Assembly: GCA_026393535.1 (NCBI GenBank)
Contig: JAPKZY010000037.1
Span: 19,531-83,530 of the forward strand
Source: Actinomycetota bacterium
Lineage (GTDB): Bacteria > Actinomycetota > Acidimicrobiia > Acidimicrobiales > Ilumatobacteraceae
Direction of reading: 5' to 3'
Length of the DNA stretch: 64,000 bases
Positions 1 to 7,688 of the stretch are shown here, one piece after another (position 1 is the stretch's first letter; every line of letters starts with the position of its first letter). The notes beneath the pieces are model-generated. The model was not told the origin of the DNA, did no database searches, and saw only the letters and a program-made list of their open reading frames with translations. The position numbers and the translations under genes were made by a program.

Positions 1-146
1 TCAATAATGTCGATGCAAAAGTATTCAATGCCGTCTGCATCAGGCGAATAGTGATGCGTGAGCCGATGTGGATCTGGATCTAAGCCAACGCACAGTAATG
101 AATCAGCTTCCTTCCAGCGTGCTGTTAGTAGCGACGTGAAAGACAA
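1..146 (-). CDS. pyrF: Orotidine 5'-phosphate decarboxylase, N-terminal part (runs off the left edge)
   Basis: Partial gene; only the first 48 or so codons are in the window. It would decarboxylate OMP to UMP in pyrimidine synthesis. The minus-strand frame reads from a TTG start at 146 (MSFTSLL...) and contains ADSLLCVGLDPDP, the N-terminal signature of the longer actinobacterial-type OMP decarboxylase. A weakly matching tail ending in FCIDII follows, where the family usually has an 'aFc..iid' stretch. The start lies 3 nt after the ferredoxin stop codon (150-152), so it is probably co-transcribed with the ferredoxin and perhaps leuA. The start choice rests on position and homology recall; no other ATG, GTG or TTG fits this frame between the ferredoxin stop and the conserved motif. 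Confidence 0.75.
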   Translation of the reverse strand, partial: MSFTSLLTARWKEADSLLCVGLDPDPHRLTHHYSPDADGIEYFCIDII

Positions 147-149
147 TGG

Positions 150-341
150 TCAGCCTTCGATGGTGATGGCAGCAGTGGGGCAGAGGTCTGCAGCTTGTGT
201 GACCTTTTCCCGCAACTCTTCACCTGGTGATTCAATCAACACGTAGAGATAGCCGTCTGAGCGGACTTCAAATACTTCGGGGCAAACTTGTGTGCAGGCA
301 CCTGTCGATGCACAAATGTCATAGTCAACGACGACTTTCAT
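150..341 (-). CDS. Small ferredoxin, probably [3Fe-4S] type
   Basis: A 63-residue acidic electron carrier. Cysteines are at 10, 16, 20 and 54. The spacing C10-x5-C16 with Thr at position 13 (where 4Fe ferredoxins have a second Cys), and the late C54-Pro, match the single-cluster [3Fe-4S] ferredoxins of actinobacteria. These usually serve cytochrome P450s or similar oxidoreductases. C20 stands where many relatives have Ala, so a 4Fe cluster cannot be excluded. The start has a good ribosome site (AAAGGAG, 6 nt before ATG). It lies 45 nt downstream of leuA and just ahead of pyrF. No P450 or reductase partner is present in this window, so the redox partner is unknown. Confidence 0.85.
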   Translation of the reverse strand: MKVVVDYDICASTGACTQVCPEVFEVRSDGYLYVLIESPGEELREKVTQAADLCPTAAITIEG

Positions 342-386
342 ATTGGGCTCCTTTGTTCTGTACCGAACTTAGTCGGAACAGACCGC

Positions 387-2078
387 TTACGAGTCCTTTA
401 GGTGGCGTTCGTATGCGGCAAGGACCGCACGGAGAACCGCTGATGTGGTGTTCGGGTCTGTACCGAGGCCCCACAATGCGTCGCTATTGCCATTCTTCAT
501 TTCCACGTAGGCGACGGCCGTGGCTTCGGAACCTTGGCCCATTGCATGTTCGCTGTAATCAACAACGTCAATCTTGGCGTTCAGTCCTTGGTTCACAGCA
601 TGGACAAATGCATCAACTGGTCCGTTTCCTTCGCCAGACACTGTGGTGTGAACGCCATCAATAACTAGCTGGGCGGTAATGGTGGTACGTGATGTGGCAG
701 AGTCGCTGCGCATCTCGTGGCTATCAAGTTTGATGCGCGGCTCTTCTGGCAAATACTCAGCGCTAAATGCATCCCAAATTGCAGTGGGGCTTACAACTGT
801 TCCGGAATCTTCCGTGATGTGCTGAATGGTTTGTGAGAATTCAATCTGAAGCCGACGCGGCAGATCGAAACCGTGTTCTTCTTTCATGATGTACGCAACG
901 CCACCCTTGCCTGACTGGCTGTTGACGCGAATCACGGCTTCGTAGCTACGACCAACATGCTTCGGATCAATTGGCAAGTAGGGAACTCCCCATTTGTCGT
1001 AGTCCTTTGAAAGCGCAGTAAGACCCTTCTTAATTGCATCTTGATGGCTTCCAGAAAACGAGGTGTACACCAGATCGCCAACGTACGGATGACGTGCAGA
1101 GATATCCAAACGATTGCAGAATTCAGTTACTCGACGCAGTGAATCGATATCGGTGATATCAAGTTCGGGGTCAACGCCATTCATGAACATATTCATTGCG
1201 ATATTGATGATGTCAACGTTTCCGGTGCGCTCACCGTTGCCGAACAATGTGCCTTCCACGCGGTCTGCGCCGGCCATGATGCCAAATTCTGCAGCAGCGG
1301 TAGCGGTACCACGGTCGTTATGGGGGTGCAGTGAAATCACAACAGTCTCGCGACGTGGAATATTGCGAATGAACCATTCAATAACATCGCCGTACACGTT
1401 TGGTGTGTAGCACTCCACTGTTGCAGGCAAGTTCAACACCAACGGGTTCTCTTTTGTGGGCTTCAGTACATCCATGACGGCTGTACAAATCTCAATGGCA
1501 TATTCAGGTTCCGTCAGTGTGAAACTTTCGGGCGAATACTCATAGCGCACGTTGGTGCCGGCCAACATTGGTTCGAATCCCTGGCACAGTTTTGCTGCAT
1601 CAACAGCAATTTTCGTGATCCCTGCTTTGTCCAATCCGAATACAACGTCACGTTGCAACGGATTTGTTGAGTTATAGAAATGGACAATGGCGTTCTTTGC
1701 GCCTTTCAGGCATTCGTAGGTGCGTTCAATCAATTCTGCTCGGCACTGAACCAATACTTGGATTGTGACGTCATCAGGAATGAGGTCTTCTTCAATAATC
1801 TGGCGAACGAAATCAAAGTCAGGCTGGCTCGCTGCCGGGAATCCGACTTCAATTTCCTTGAAGCCCATGTTGACAAGTGTTTTGAACATGCGCATCTTGC
1901 GCTCTGGGTCCATCGGGTCAATGAGGGCTTGGTTGCCGTCGCGCAAGTCAACACTGCACCACAACGGCGCCTTGGTGATGGTGGTGTTTGGCCATGTGCG
2001 GTCAGTGAGTACAACCGGAATGAAGGGGGTGTACTTGGCGAAAGCCATTTGTTTTGGTGTCACATTTTGTGGAGGCAT
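387..2078 (-). CDS. leuA: 2-isopropylmalate synthase
   Basis: Condenses acetyl-CoA with 2-oxoisovalerate, the committed step of leucine synthesis. The 563-residue protein is the long actinobacterial/yeast-type LeuA. The N-terminal HMGL-like TIM barrel begins with WCSVDLRDGNQALIDPM, holding the Arg-Asp of the active site, and the metal-binding HPHNDRGT motif follows. The C-terminal third is the LeuA dimer domain, which carries leucine feedback control in this family. I place the start at 2078 (MPPQNVTPKQM) because AAGGAA lies about 8 nt upstream; the open frame extends further to 2168 but would run through the terminator hairpin. It is preceded by a Leu-rich leader peptide and an attenuator, so leucine-dependent transcription control is likely. 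Confidence 0.95.
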   Translation of the reverse strand: MPPQNVTPKQMAFAKYTPFIPVVLTDRTWPNTTITKAPLWCSVDLRDGNQALIDPMDPERKMRMFKTLVNMGFKEIEVGFPAASQPDFDFVRQIIEEDLIPDDVTIQVLVQCRAELIERTYECLKGAKNAIVHFYNSTNPLQRDVVFGLDKAGITKIAVDAAKLCQGFEPMLAGTNVRYEYSPESFTLTEPEYAIEICTAVMDVLKPTKENPLVLNLPATVECYTPNVYGDVIEWFIRNIPRRETVVISLHPHNDRGTATAAAEFGIMAGADRVEGTLFGNGERTGNVDIINIAMNMFMNGVDPELDITDIDSLRRVTEFCNRLDISARHPYVGDLVYTSFSGSHQDAIKKGLTALSKDYDKWGVPYLPIDPKHVGRSYEAVIRVNSQSGKGGVAYIMKEEHGFDLPRRLQIEFSQTIQHITEDSGTVVSPTAIWDAFSAEYLPEEPRIKLDSHEMRSDSATSRTTITAQLVIDGVHTTVSGEGNGPVDAFVHAVNQGLNAKIDVVDYSEHAMGQGSEATAVAYVEMKNGNSDALWGLGTDPNTTSAVLRAVLAAYERHLKDS

Positions 2079-2132
2079 TGTGGGTTCCTTGGATAGGGGT
2101 GGTGAGAAGAGAACTGTTCTGGACAAAGAAAA

Positions 2133-2158
2133 AACCCCCTGACCAGAGGCAGGAGGTT
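2133..2158 (-). terminator. Intrinsic terminator (attenuator) in the leuA leader
   Basis: On the minus strand a 9-bp stem (2158-2150 with 2141-2133, one G-U pair) and an 8-nt loop are followed at once by a U-rich run (2134-2127). It lies between the Leu-rich leader peptide and leuA, with no gene ending here, so it fits a conditional attenuator rather than an end-of-operon terminator. A competing hairpin pairs 2186-2180 with 2167-2161 (7 bp) directly after the leader stop codon. The 5-base GGCAG there could also pair with CTGCC at the base of the terminator. That alternative pairing is inference. Confidence 0.8.
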
Positions 2159-2187
2159 TCGACAGCAACGATATGCGGCTGCTGCCG

Positions 2188-2220
2188 TTACATAAGGAGG
2201 AGCAGGTTCGTGCAAGTCAT
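2188..2220 (-). CDS. leuL: leuA leader peptide (MTCTNLLLLM), four consecutive Leu codons
   Basis: A 10-codon reading frame with codons CTG CTC CTC CTT in a row, then ATG and TAA. It lies 109 nt upstream of the leuA start and directly before the hairpin/terminator pair. Leader peptides with runs of the end-product codon ahead of leuA are an established actinobacterial pattern. Stalling of the ribosome on Leu codons when charged tRNA-Leu is scarce would let transcription continue into leuA. The leader has no obvious strong Shine-Dalgarno sequence. The length, codon run and position make a chance occurrence unlikely, but expression is inferred. Confidence 0.8.
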   Translation of the reverse strand: MTCTNLLLLM

Positions 2221-2325
2221 TACGGCAAAGGTTAGCCCGATGTCGGGGCGTGCGCTACCCCCAAAGGGGCCTTGTATTGGTTGCTCAACCCAAAGGGGAG
2301 CTAGGAAGTCTGTGAAAAGACTGTG

Positions 2326-2478
2326 TTAGGAGCCGAGATCAGCAGAGACGGTATCGTCGTTGATGATGTCGTTCAGCTGTTTGCTGAACTCCGGTTCGGC
2401 TGGCACGAGCAGTGACTGCCAGTCGTATGAAAATCCTTTACGTCCATGCGTTTGCATGCCGTTTGGTTGTGCGTCCAT
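2326..2478 (-). CDS. Small protein of unknown function (50 aa)
   Basis: Reads MDAQPNGMQTHGRKGFSYDW and continues to end in NDDTVSADLGS. It is preceded by an unusually strong ribosome site (GGGAGGAG, about 6 nt before the ATG), which is the main reason to call it. The protein is hydrophilic, with a mildly basic N-terminus and an acidic C-terminus; there is no signal peptide, membrane segment or Cys. It lies about 105 nt upstream of the Leu-rich leader in the same direction, so one transcript could carry this gene, the leader and leuA. I do not recognise a family. It is too short to exclude a spurious frame, but the ribosome site argues for translation. Confidence 0.55.
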   Translation of the reverse strand: MDAQPNGMQTHGRKGFSYDWQSLLVPAEPEFSKQLNDIINDDTVSADLGS

Positions 2479-2751
2479 GAGAACTCCTCCCGTGAGGGTT
2501 GGGGGTTCGCCCGTGGCGGGTGGCGCACGCCGTTGTCAATGACCCGGTTCGTACGACTTTGCTCGGTGCTATCCGTTAGTGGTTGGTCCTTTCTGTACGA
2601 GTATTTCTCGCATCAGGAATGGAAAAACTAACGCATAAAGGACTTTCTCACACCATTATTGACAAAAAAATAAAGAAACTTTGAAGGCAATTGGTCAGTA
2701 CTGGCGAGTAACCGTCTCAATTGGGCATATCGCGAGTACTGTGACCGCAAC

Positions 2752-3942
2752 ATGTCGATATCCCCAACGACCAAACCCCGTATCTCAACCCCCACAGGCT
2801 TTGCCGCACTCGGCGTGCCAGACAATGTGGACCAGGGTTTAGCGGCAGCTGGTTTCTCCGCCCCATTTGCCATCCAAACCGAAGCCATCCCCGTAGCAAT
2901 GCGCGGGCTTGATGTGTGCGGCCGAGCCAGAACAGGTTCAGGCAAGACGCTCGCGTTTGGTGTTCCGATGTTGGCACGTGCCGACAAATACGCACGCGTA
3001 CGTGCACCACGTGGCCTTGTATTGGTACCAACTCGCGAACTTGCGTTACAAGTTGCTGAAGTGTTGCAACCAATTGGCAAGGAATGTGACCGTGTCATTT
3101 TGCCGGTGTACGGCGGTGCTTCACGTGACGACCAAATTGATGCATTAGAAAAAGGCGTTGACATGATTGTTGCAACGCCATTGCGATTGATTGACCTTAT
3201 GAAGGCCGGCGAACTTGTTCTTGACGATATTCAAGTAGTCACTCTTGACGAAGCTGACCGTATGGCAGACGATGGGTTTACACCGCAAGTTGAGTGGATT
3301 CTTCGCCATGTCACAGGTGATCATCAGACCATGTTGTTCTCAGCAACTCTTGATGGCCAGGTAGGCAACTTAGTGAAGCGATACATGAAATCGCCTGAAG
3401 AAGTGTCTATTGACTCACCAACAGACACGGTCGGCACAATGCACCACTTGTTCCTTGGTGTTCACAAACTCGACAAAGACAAAGTCATCTCTGCGATTGC
3501 AACTTCTGCAGGGAAAACTGTGGTGTTCTGCGATACAAAGCGTTTATGCGACCGCGTGACTGAACACCTGCAAGATCTCGGTATCAATGCTCTCGCAATT
3601 CACGGAGATCTCACACAAGCAGCGCGTGAAAAAGCAATTGTCCGTTTCACGAATAATGAGCTGCTTGTTTTGGTTGCAACTGATGTTGCTGCACGCGGAA
3701 TTGACATTGACGATGTCGCAGTAGTTATTCACTATGTACCACCGATTGATTCAAAGACGTACTTGCATCGCTCTGGTCGTACGGCACGTGCCGGACGTGA
3801 TGGGTGGGCTGTCACTCTCGCTGAATACAACCAGCACACAACATGCCGCATTATCCAGCGTGCATTGCGTTTAGAAACGAACCCACCGATCGAGATCTTC
3901 TCGAACGACCATCGTCTCAAAACCCTCGACTCTTTCCTGTAG
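2752..3942 (+). CDS. DEAD-box ATP-dependent RNA helicase
   Basis: A 396-residue helicase core that unwinds RNA duplexes with ATP. Motifs appear in order: Q motif (GFSAPFAIQTEAIP), Walker A ARTGSGKT, PTRELA, DEAD within LDEADRMADDG, SAT, and motif VI HRSGRTARAG. It ends soon after the second RecA fold and lacks the basic or RNA-binding C-terminal tails of CsdA/DbpA-like enzymes, so it is a minimal RhlE-like form. The substrate cannot be inferred. The gene is divergent from the 50-aa ORF. A TTGACA box at 2660 may be a -35 element, but I see no convincing -10 partner. No strong ribosome site precedes the ATG; a near-leaderless start is possible. Confidence 0.93.
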   Translation: MSISPTTKPRISTPTGFAALGVPDNVDQGLAAAGFSAPFAIQTEAIPVAMRGLDVCGRARTGSGKTLAFGVPMLARADKYARVRAPRGLVLVPTRELALQVAEVLQPIGKECDRVILPVYGGASRDDQIDALEKGVDMIVATPLRLIDLMKAGELVLDDIQVVTLDEADRMADDGFTPQVEWILRHVTGDHQTMLFSATLDGQVGNLVKRYMKSPEEVSIDSPTDTVGTMHHLFLGVHKLDKDKVISAIATSAGKTVVFCDTKRLCDRVTEHLQDLGINALAIHGDLTQAAREKAIVRFTNNELLVLVATDVAARGIDIDDVAVVIHYVPPIDSKTYLHRSGRTARAGRDGWAVTLAEYNQHTTCRIIQRALRLETNPPIEIFSNDHRLKTLDSFL

Positions 3943-4018
3943 TCCTTCCACATCGCCTTAGTTGCGGTGCACATCTCAGTGAGTTCTGGTTATCGAAACC
4001 AGTACAGAATGGAGATGT

Positions 4019-4392
4019 ATGGTGGTGAACGAACGCGACAGACTCAAATTGGCGCATCGATTACAAGGTCTAATAGGCGAGGAGGCAACATTCTGATGGA
4101 ACATCTTCCGTATGGCGGCATTGCCGGCATCGTTTCCAAGGATGATCTGGTGATCTTTCAAGTCGCGATGCATACCGACATGGCTGAACTGCGTACAGAA
4201 TTGCGGTCAGAGATGGCTGAATTACGTACAGAATTGCGGTCAGAGATGGCTGAATTACGTAGCGATCTACGACTCGAAATGGCCGAACTTCGCACTGAGA
4301 TATACAAGGCCTTGAATTCGCAAACCTTGAAGATCATCACGGTGATGACAGCCCTCAATGGCTTGATGTTTGCCGGACTCAAATGGGGCTGA
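4019..4392 (+). pseudogene. Coiled-coil protein with C-terminal membrane helix, split by a frame change
   Basis: Two overlapping frames appear to be halves of one gene. The first (4019-4096, 25 aa, good GGAG ribosome site) ends in LIGEEATF; the second starts at ATG 4096, overlapping the stop by one base, with MEHLPYGGIAG. Joined, they give EEAT-LMEHLP, which resembles from memory a common family of short actinobacterial proteins with an 'EEA..LMExLPP' N-terminus, a coiled coil and one C-terminal helix. The second frame contains four 11-residue repeats (MAELRTELRSE-like) and ends in a hydrophobic helix (IITVMTALNGLMFAGL). Either a one-base deletion broke the gene, or the two parts are translationally coupled, or this is an assembly error. 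Function unknown. Confidence 0.6.
4180..4311 (+). repeat. Four tandem 33-bp units encoding 11-residue coiled-coil repeats
   Basis: Units begin at 4180, 4213, 4246 and 4279. The first two are nearly identical in DNA, the third and fourth have diverged. Each encodes an 11-residue hendecad with Met-Ala-Glu-Leu-Arg at its start, giving a regular amphipathic helix. The near-identity of the first two units suggests recent duplication by slippage or unequal recombination. Confidence 0.85.
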
Positions 4393-4406
4393 GCCCCACG
4401 TGACAG

Positions 4407-4994
4407 TTATTTGTTCAGCCAGGCTGGGCGATTTTTTTCATATGAGGTGATGTCGTCTGCGTGCGTCATGGTGATGCCGATGTCATCAAGACCATTCAAG
4501 AAACGGTGCTGAGTAGGCGCGTCCATTGGGAAGCTCTCTTTGAAACCGGCTGATGGAACTTCAACTGTGAGGCGTTCCATGTCAACAGTAATTTCCGTTG
4601 TGGAATCAGCTTCGATGAGTTCCCACAGTTTTTCTACTGCTGCCTGAGGCAGGATGACAGGCGCGAGACCATTCTTTGTGCAGTTATTGCGAAAGATGTC
4701 GGAGAAGCTCGGTGCAATCACTGCGTCAAATCCGTATTGCTGAATTGCCCACACCGCGTGTTCGCGTGAAGAACCAACTCCGAAGCTTGGGCCTGCTACA
4801 AGAATGGTTGCGCCTGAATACTTTTCGTCGTTCAATACGAAATTGCGATCATCGCGCCACGTAGAAAACAAACCGGCTTCAAAGCCGGTGCGCTCAACGC
4901 GCTTCAGCCACTCTGCAGGAATGATTTGGTCGGTATCAACGTCGCTTCGCTTTAGGGGAACACCACGGCCGGTGACTATATGTACTGATTTCAT
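4407..4994 (-). CDS. leuD: 3-isopropylmalate dehydratase small subunit
   Basis: The 195-residue swivelling subunit partners LeuC to isomerise 2- to 3-isopropylmalate, and in organisms with CimA it also isomerises citramalate. Family features include the N-terminal [17 protein letters not shown], with the DTDQI motif, and the substrate-binding GSSREHA loop. Length is typical. It starts inside leuC (4-nt ATGA-type overlap, 4991-4994), so translation is coupled to LeuC. It ends 14 nt from the convergent coiled-coil gene with no clear terminator between them. Confidence 0.96.
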   Translation of the reverse strand: MKSVHIVTGRGVPLKRSDVDTDQIIPAEWLKRVERTGFEAGLFSTWRDDRNFVLNDEKYSGATILVAGPSFGVGSSREHAVWAIQQYGFDAVIAPSFSDIFRNNCTKNGLAPVILPQAAVEKLWELIEADSTTEITVDMERLTVEVPSAGFKESFPMDAPTQHRFLNGLDDIGITMTHADDITSYEKNRPAWLNK

Positions 4995-6394
4995 TTCAAA
5001 TCTCCTGGGCTTGCGAAGTGTCCGGCAATAGCGGTTGCTGCAGCGACGGCGGGGGAGACAAGGTGTGTGCGGCCACCGCGACCCTGACGTCCTTCAAAGT
5101 TTCTGTTGCTTGTGCTGGCGGCGCGTTCGCCTGGTTCCAACTTGTCGGGGTTCATGGCAAGACACATACTGCATCCTGGCTCGCGAAAATCAACACCTGC
5201 TGCGATGAGAATCTTGTCGAGCCCTTCAGCAATTGCTTGGTTTCGCACGGCATGACTACCTGGCACCACCATGGCGCGCTTCACGGTGACAGTGCGTCCC
5301 TTGAATACAGCTGCTGCTGCACGGATGTCTTCGATACGGCCATTGGTGCATGAACCAATGAACACTGTGTCAACAGGAACATCGCGCATGTTCATACCAG
5401 CAGTGAGTCCCATGTATTCGAGTGCACGACTGATGGTGTTTGCACTTGTTTCGTCTGGTGCATCTGCTGGCGATGGAATGATGCCATTGATCGGAAGAAC
5501 TTGAGCGGGGTTTGTTCCCCAGCTGACGTGCGGAGACAATGTGGTTGCATCGATGACGACTTCAACGTCAAATTTTGCACCATCGTCTGTACGAAGGTTC
5601 TTCCATGCTGCGACTGCTGCATCCCAATCGGCACCTTTCGGTGCATGTTCACGACCTTTGAGATATTCAAATGTGGTGTCGTCAGGTGCAATAAGACCAG
5701 CCTTTGCGCCTGCTTCAATACTCATGTTGCAGACCGTCATGCGGCCTTCCATTGAAAGCGCACGAATTGCTGAACCGCGATATTCGATGACGTGTCCAAT
5801 GCCGCCGCCAGTTCCAATTTTTCCGATGATGGCAAGAATGATGTCTTTGGCGGTCACGCCTTCTGGCACGTCACCTTCAACAGTGATTGACATCCACTTT
5901 GGACGTGATTGCGGAAGTGTTTGTGTTGCAAGTACATGTTCCACTTCGCTGGTACCGATTCCGAATGCCAGTGCACCAAATGCGCCGTGAGTTGCTGTGT
6001 GGCTATCTCCGCAGACGATTGTCATGCCGGGAAGTGTGCGGCCTTGTTCTGGTCCGATGACATGAACGATGCCCTGATTCGGGTCTCCCATAGGAAACAG
6101 TGTGAAACCGTATTCAGCAGCGTTGTCGCGAAGAACTTGCACTTGCTTTGCTGAGATCGGGTCTGCGATTGGCAAATGGATATCAGCTGTCGGAACGTTG
6201 TGGTCTTCGGTTGCAATAGTCAGGTCGGGACGGCGCAGTGGGCGACCGGTCAGACGTAAACCGTCAAAAGCCTGCGGGCTTGTTACTTCATGAACAAGGT
6301 GAAGATCGATGTAGAGCAGGTCTGCATCTCCGGCAGCGCTGTGCACGACATGTTGGTCCCATACTTTTTGCGCGAGGGTCATTGGATTCGACAT
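4991..6394 (-). CDS. leuC: 3-isopropylmalate dehydratase large subunit
   Basis: The aconitase-family catalytic subunit, 467 residues. The [4Fe-4S] cluster ligands are visible as C349 in IGSCTNGR and C408/C411 in GCSMC. The active-site segment [13 protein letters not shown] is at 128-140. With LeuD it acts in leucine synthesis and very likely also in the citramalate branch to isoleucine, since cimA is nearby. It is divergent from an IclR regulator whose coding start is under 50 nt away, so the shared intergenic region probably holds the operator. The ribosome site is AAAGGAACCCC just before the ATG. Confidence 0.97.
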   Translation of the reverse strand: MSNPMTLAQKVWDQHVVHSAAGDADLLYIDLHLVHEVTSPQAFDGLRLTGRPLRRPDLTIATEDHNVPTADIHLPIADPISAKQVQVLRDNAAEYGFTLFPMGDPNQGIVHVIGPEQGRTLPGMTIVCGDSHTATHGAFGALAFGIGTSEVEHVLATQTLPQSRPKWMSITVEGDVPEGVTAKDIILAIIGKIGTGGGIGHVIEYRGSAIRALSMEGRMTVCNMSIEAGAKAGLIAPDDTTFEYLKGREHAPKGADWDAAVAAWKNLRTDDGAKFDVEVVIDATTLSPHVSWGTNPAQVLPINGIIPSPADAPDETSANTISRALEYMGLTAGMNMRDVPVDTVFIGSCTNGRIEDIRAAAAVFKGRTVTVKRAMVVPGSHAVRNQAIAEGLDKILIAAGVDFREPGCSMCLAMNPDKLEPGERAASTSNRNFEGRQGRGGRTHLVSPAVAAATAIAGHFASPGDLK

Positions 6395-6411
6395 AGGGGT
6401 TCCTTTCGGAA

Positions 6412-6426
6412 TCTCAATATATGGGA
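6412..6426. promoter_or_regulatory. Candidate IclR-type operator dyad between leuC and the regulator
   Basis: An imperfect dyad TCTCA-N5-TGGGA lies in the short space between leuC (start 6394) and the regulator (preferred start 6442). IclR proteins bind short palindromes in such divergent promoters. The dyad is weak and could be chance; its position is the main support. Confidence 0.3.
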
Positions 6427-6441
6427 TACAGTTCCCAAGTA

Positions 6442-7092
6442 ATGGAAAGCGTATCAGGAGTCGGAGTTCTCGACAAGGCCTTTGTGGTGTTGAATGCGCT
6501 TGTCACGCGACCATTGAGTTTGGCTGAAGTCATTGACGCCACTGATATTCCAAGAGCCACCTGTCATCGTTTGTTGTCAGCGCTTGAACATCATGGCGCT
6601 GTGCGTCGTAATAGCGACGGCTTGTACTGCTTGGGGCCAACGCTGCTTGGTCTCGGGCGTGGAGCAGCAGTGCAGTTTCCGTTCTTAGAAAGGGCACGTG
6701 AAGTTGCAACCGAGTTGCGCGATCGCACGGGGGAAAGCGTTCAAGTTTTTGTGGTTGAAACCGATGGACGACGATGCGTGGTGTCTCTTGAATCTCCGAA
6801 TGGTTTGAGGTGGATTGTGCCAGAGGGTGCATTGTTCCCGTTGGCTCGTGGGTCAGCTGGCCGGGTTCTTACCGGTTCTCGTCTCAGTTCTGCTGGTTGG
6901 GTTGAATCAGTTGAAGAACGGGTGAAAGGTGTTGCGTCGGTGAGTGCTCCGATTATTGATATTGGTGGAACAGTGATTGCTGCTCTTTCCGTATCAGGAC
7001 CTCTTGAGCGCATGAGTACGAGTCCTGGAGCAAAATTTGGTTCGATTGTCGTACGGGGCGCAAAAACTTTGTCGGATTTTTTGGCGTCGTAA
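6442..7092 (+). CDS. ltbR: IclR-family regulator, LtbR/NdgR-like
   Basis: A 216-residue transcription regulator. The N-terminal winged helix-turn-helix spans about residues 1-65 ([20 protein letters not shown]), followed by an IclR effector domain. Divergence from leuCD is the hallmark of LtbR (Corynebacterium) and NdgR (Streptomyces), which control leucine genes, so it likely governs leuCD here. The frame opens at 6421, but I prefer the second ATG at 6442 because it leaves room for a promoter and operator. The symbol is assigned by context and family, not by direct comparison. Confidence 0.85.
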   Translation: MESVSGVGVLDKAFVVLNALVTRPLSLAEVIDATDIPRATCHRLLSALEHHGAVRRNSDGLYCLGPTLLGLGRGAAVQFPFLERAREVATELRDRTGESVQVFVVETDGRRCVVSLESPNGLRWIVPEGALFPLARGSAGRVLTGSRLSSAGWVESVEERVKGVASVSAPIIDIGGTVIAALSVSGPLERMSTSPGAKFGSIVVRGAKTLSDFLAS

Positions 7093-7096
7093 TTGC

Positions 7097-7124
7097 CAAT
7101 GTGTGGGAATAGATCCACACATTG
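7097..7124 (+). terminator. Perfect 10-bp inverted repeat after the IclR regulator
   Basis: CAATGTGTGG at 7097-7106 is exactly complementary to 7115-7124 with an 8-nt loop, starting 4 nt after the regulator stop codon. No U-run follows, and the next coding start is only 5 nt away at 7130. It could be a Rho-assisted or weak terminator, an mRNA processing or translation-control hairpin over the next start, or a protein-binding dyad. The structure is certain from the sequence; the role is not. Confidence 0.5.
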
Positions 7125-7129
7125 CAGTT

Positions 7130-7630
7130 ATGGATACAGATTTACCAGAACCAATTCACAGTCTTCCTGACATCACAGATGTAGCAGTGGGGGTGGAACA
7201 AAAATTACACACCATGATCGATTCGTTTGAATTACCTGGTGCTCGTTTGTATGGCGTGAACTGCGCATCGCGACCAACAACTGAACCAAACATGTGCCTA
7301 CTGGCACAACATCCCGATGTCTATGAACTACTCGATGCGCCGTCGAGTGCGTTGGCGCGAATGTTTGATGCAGCAGCAATCGTAACTACAGGTTGGGCTG
7401 CGCCATTGCGGCCTGATGGCACCATTGAGGGCGCTCCTAGCGAACATGCGCTACGTAGACGTGTACGTCTTGTTGTTGTAGTTGCAGATAACGGAGTAGC
7501 TAGTGCATTGCGGTTTGCAGATGAGCCAGACGAAGTGGTCACAGACCCCGGTTCAGCAACGGGCTCACTGGCAGAGGCGATTACTCGATTCTGGTTTGAT
7601 CCACCCATTACGTTGGCAGTCAACTCATAG
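7130..7630 (+). CDS. Conserved-looking hypothetical protein (166 aa)
   Basis: Starts at ATG 7130 (MDTDLPEPIHSL). It is a soluble, acidic alpha/beta-like protein with no signal peptide or membrane helix. The central part (AAAIVTTGWAAPL...RRRVRLVVVVADNG) looks like two beta strands bracketing a charged loop, ending in DPPITLAV. I do not recognise the family. It lies between the leucine regulator and the nadABC operon, 58 nt ahead of nadA, and could be first in that operon. The start is close behind the inverted repeat at 7097-7124, so the hairpin may affect its translation. Confidence 0.7.
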   Translation: MDTDLPEPIHSLPDITDVAVGVEQKLHTMIDSFELPGARLYGVNCASRPTTEPNMCLLAQHPDVYELLDAPSSALARMFDAAAIVTTGWAAPLRPDGTIEGAPSEHALRRRVRLVVVVADNGVASALRFADEPDEVVTDPGSATGSLAEAITRFWFDPPITLAVNS

Positions 7631-7688
7631 AGAACGTGCGCCGTTTCACAAGGGCGCAAATACGCAAAGTGCCTCCTAACCTTGATGC

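Noticed and set aside
1570..1600. GGTTCGAATCCC-like T-loop sequence inside leuA
   Set aside because: No cloverleaf can be built around it; it is coding sequence.
2481..2560. GC-rich segment with repeated GTGGCG, considered as a riboswitch
   Set aside because: Only short 4-bp pairings form and no known aptamer core is recognisable.
2628..3164. 178-codon minus-strand frame
   Set aside because: Antisense to the helicase N-terminus and overlaps the promoter region; no motif.
4180..4311. Tandem 33-bp units considered as a CRISPR-like array
   Set aside because: There are no spacers; the units are in frame and encode coiled-coil hendecads.
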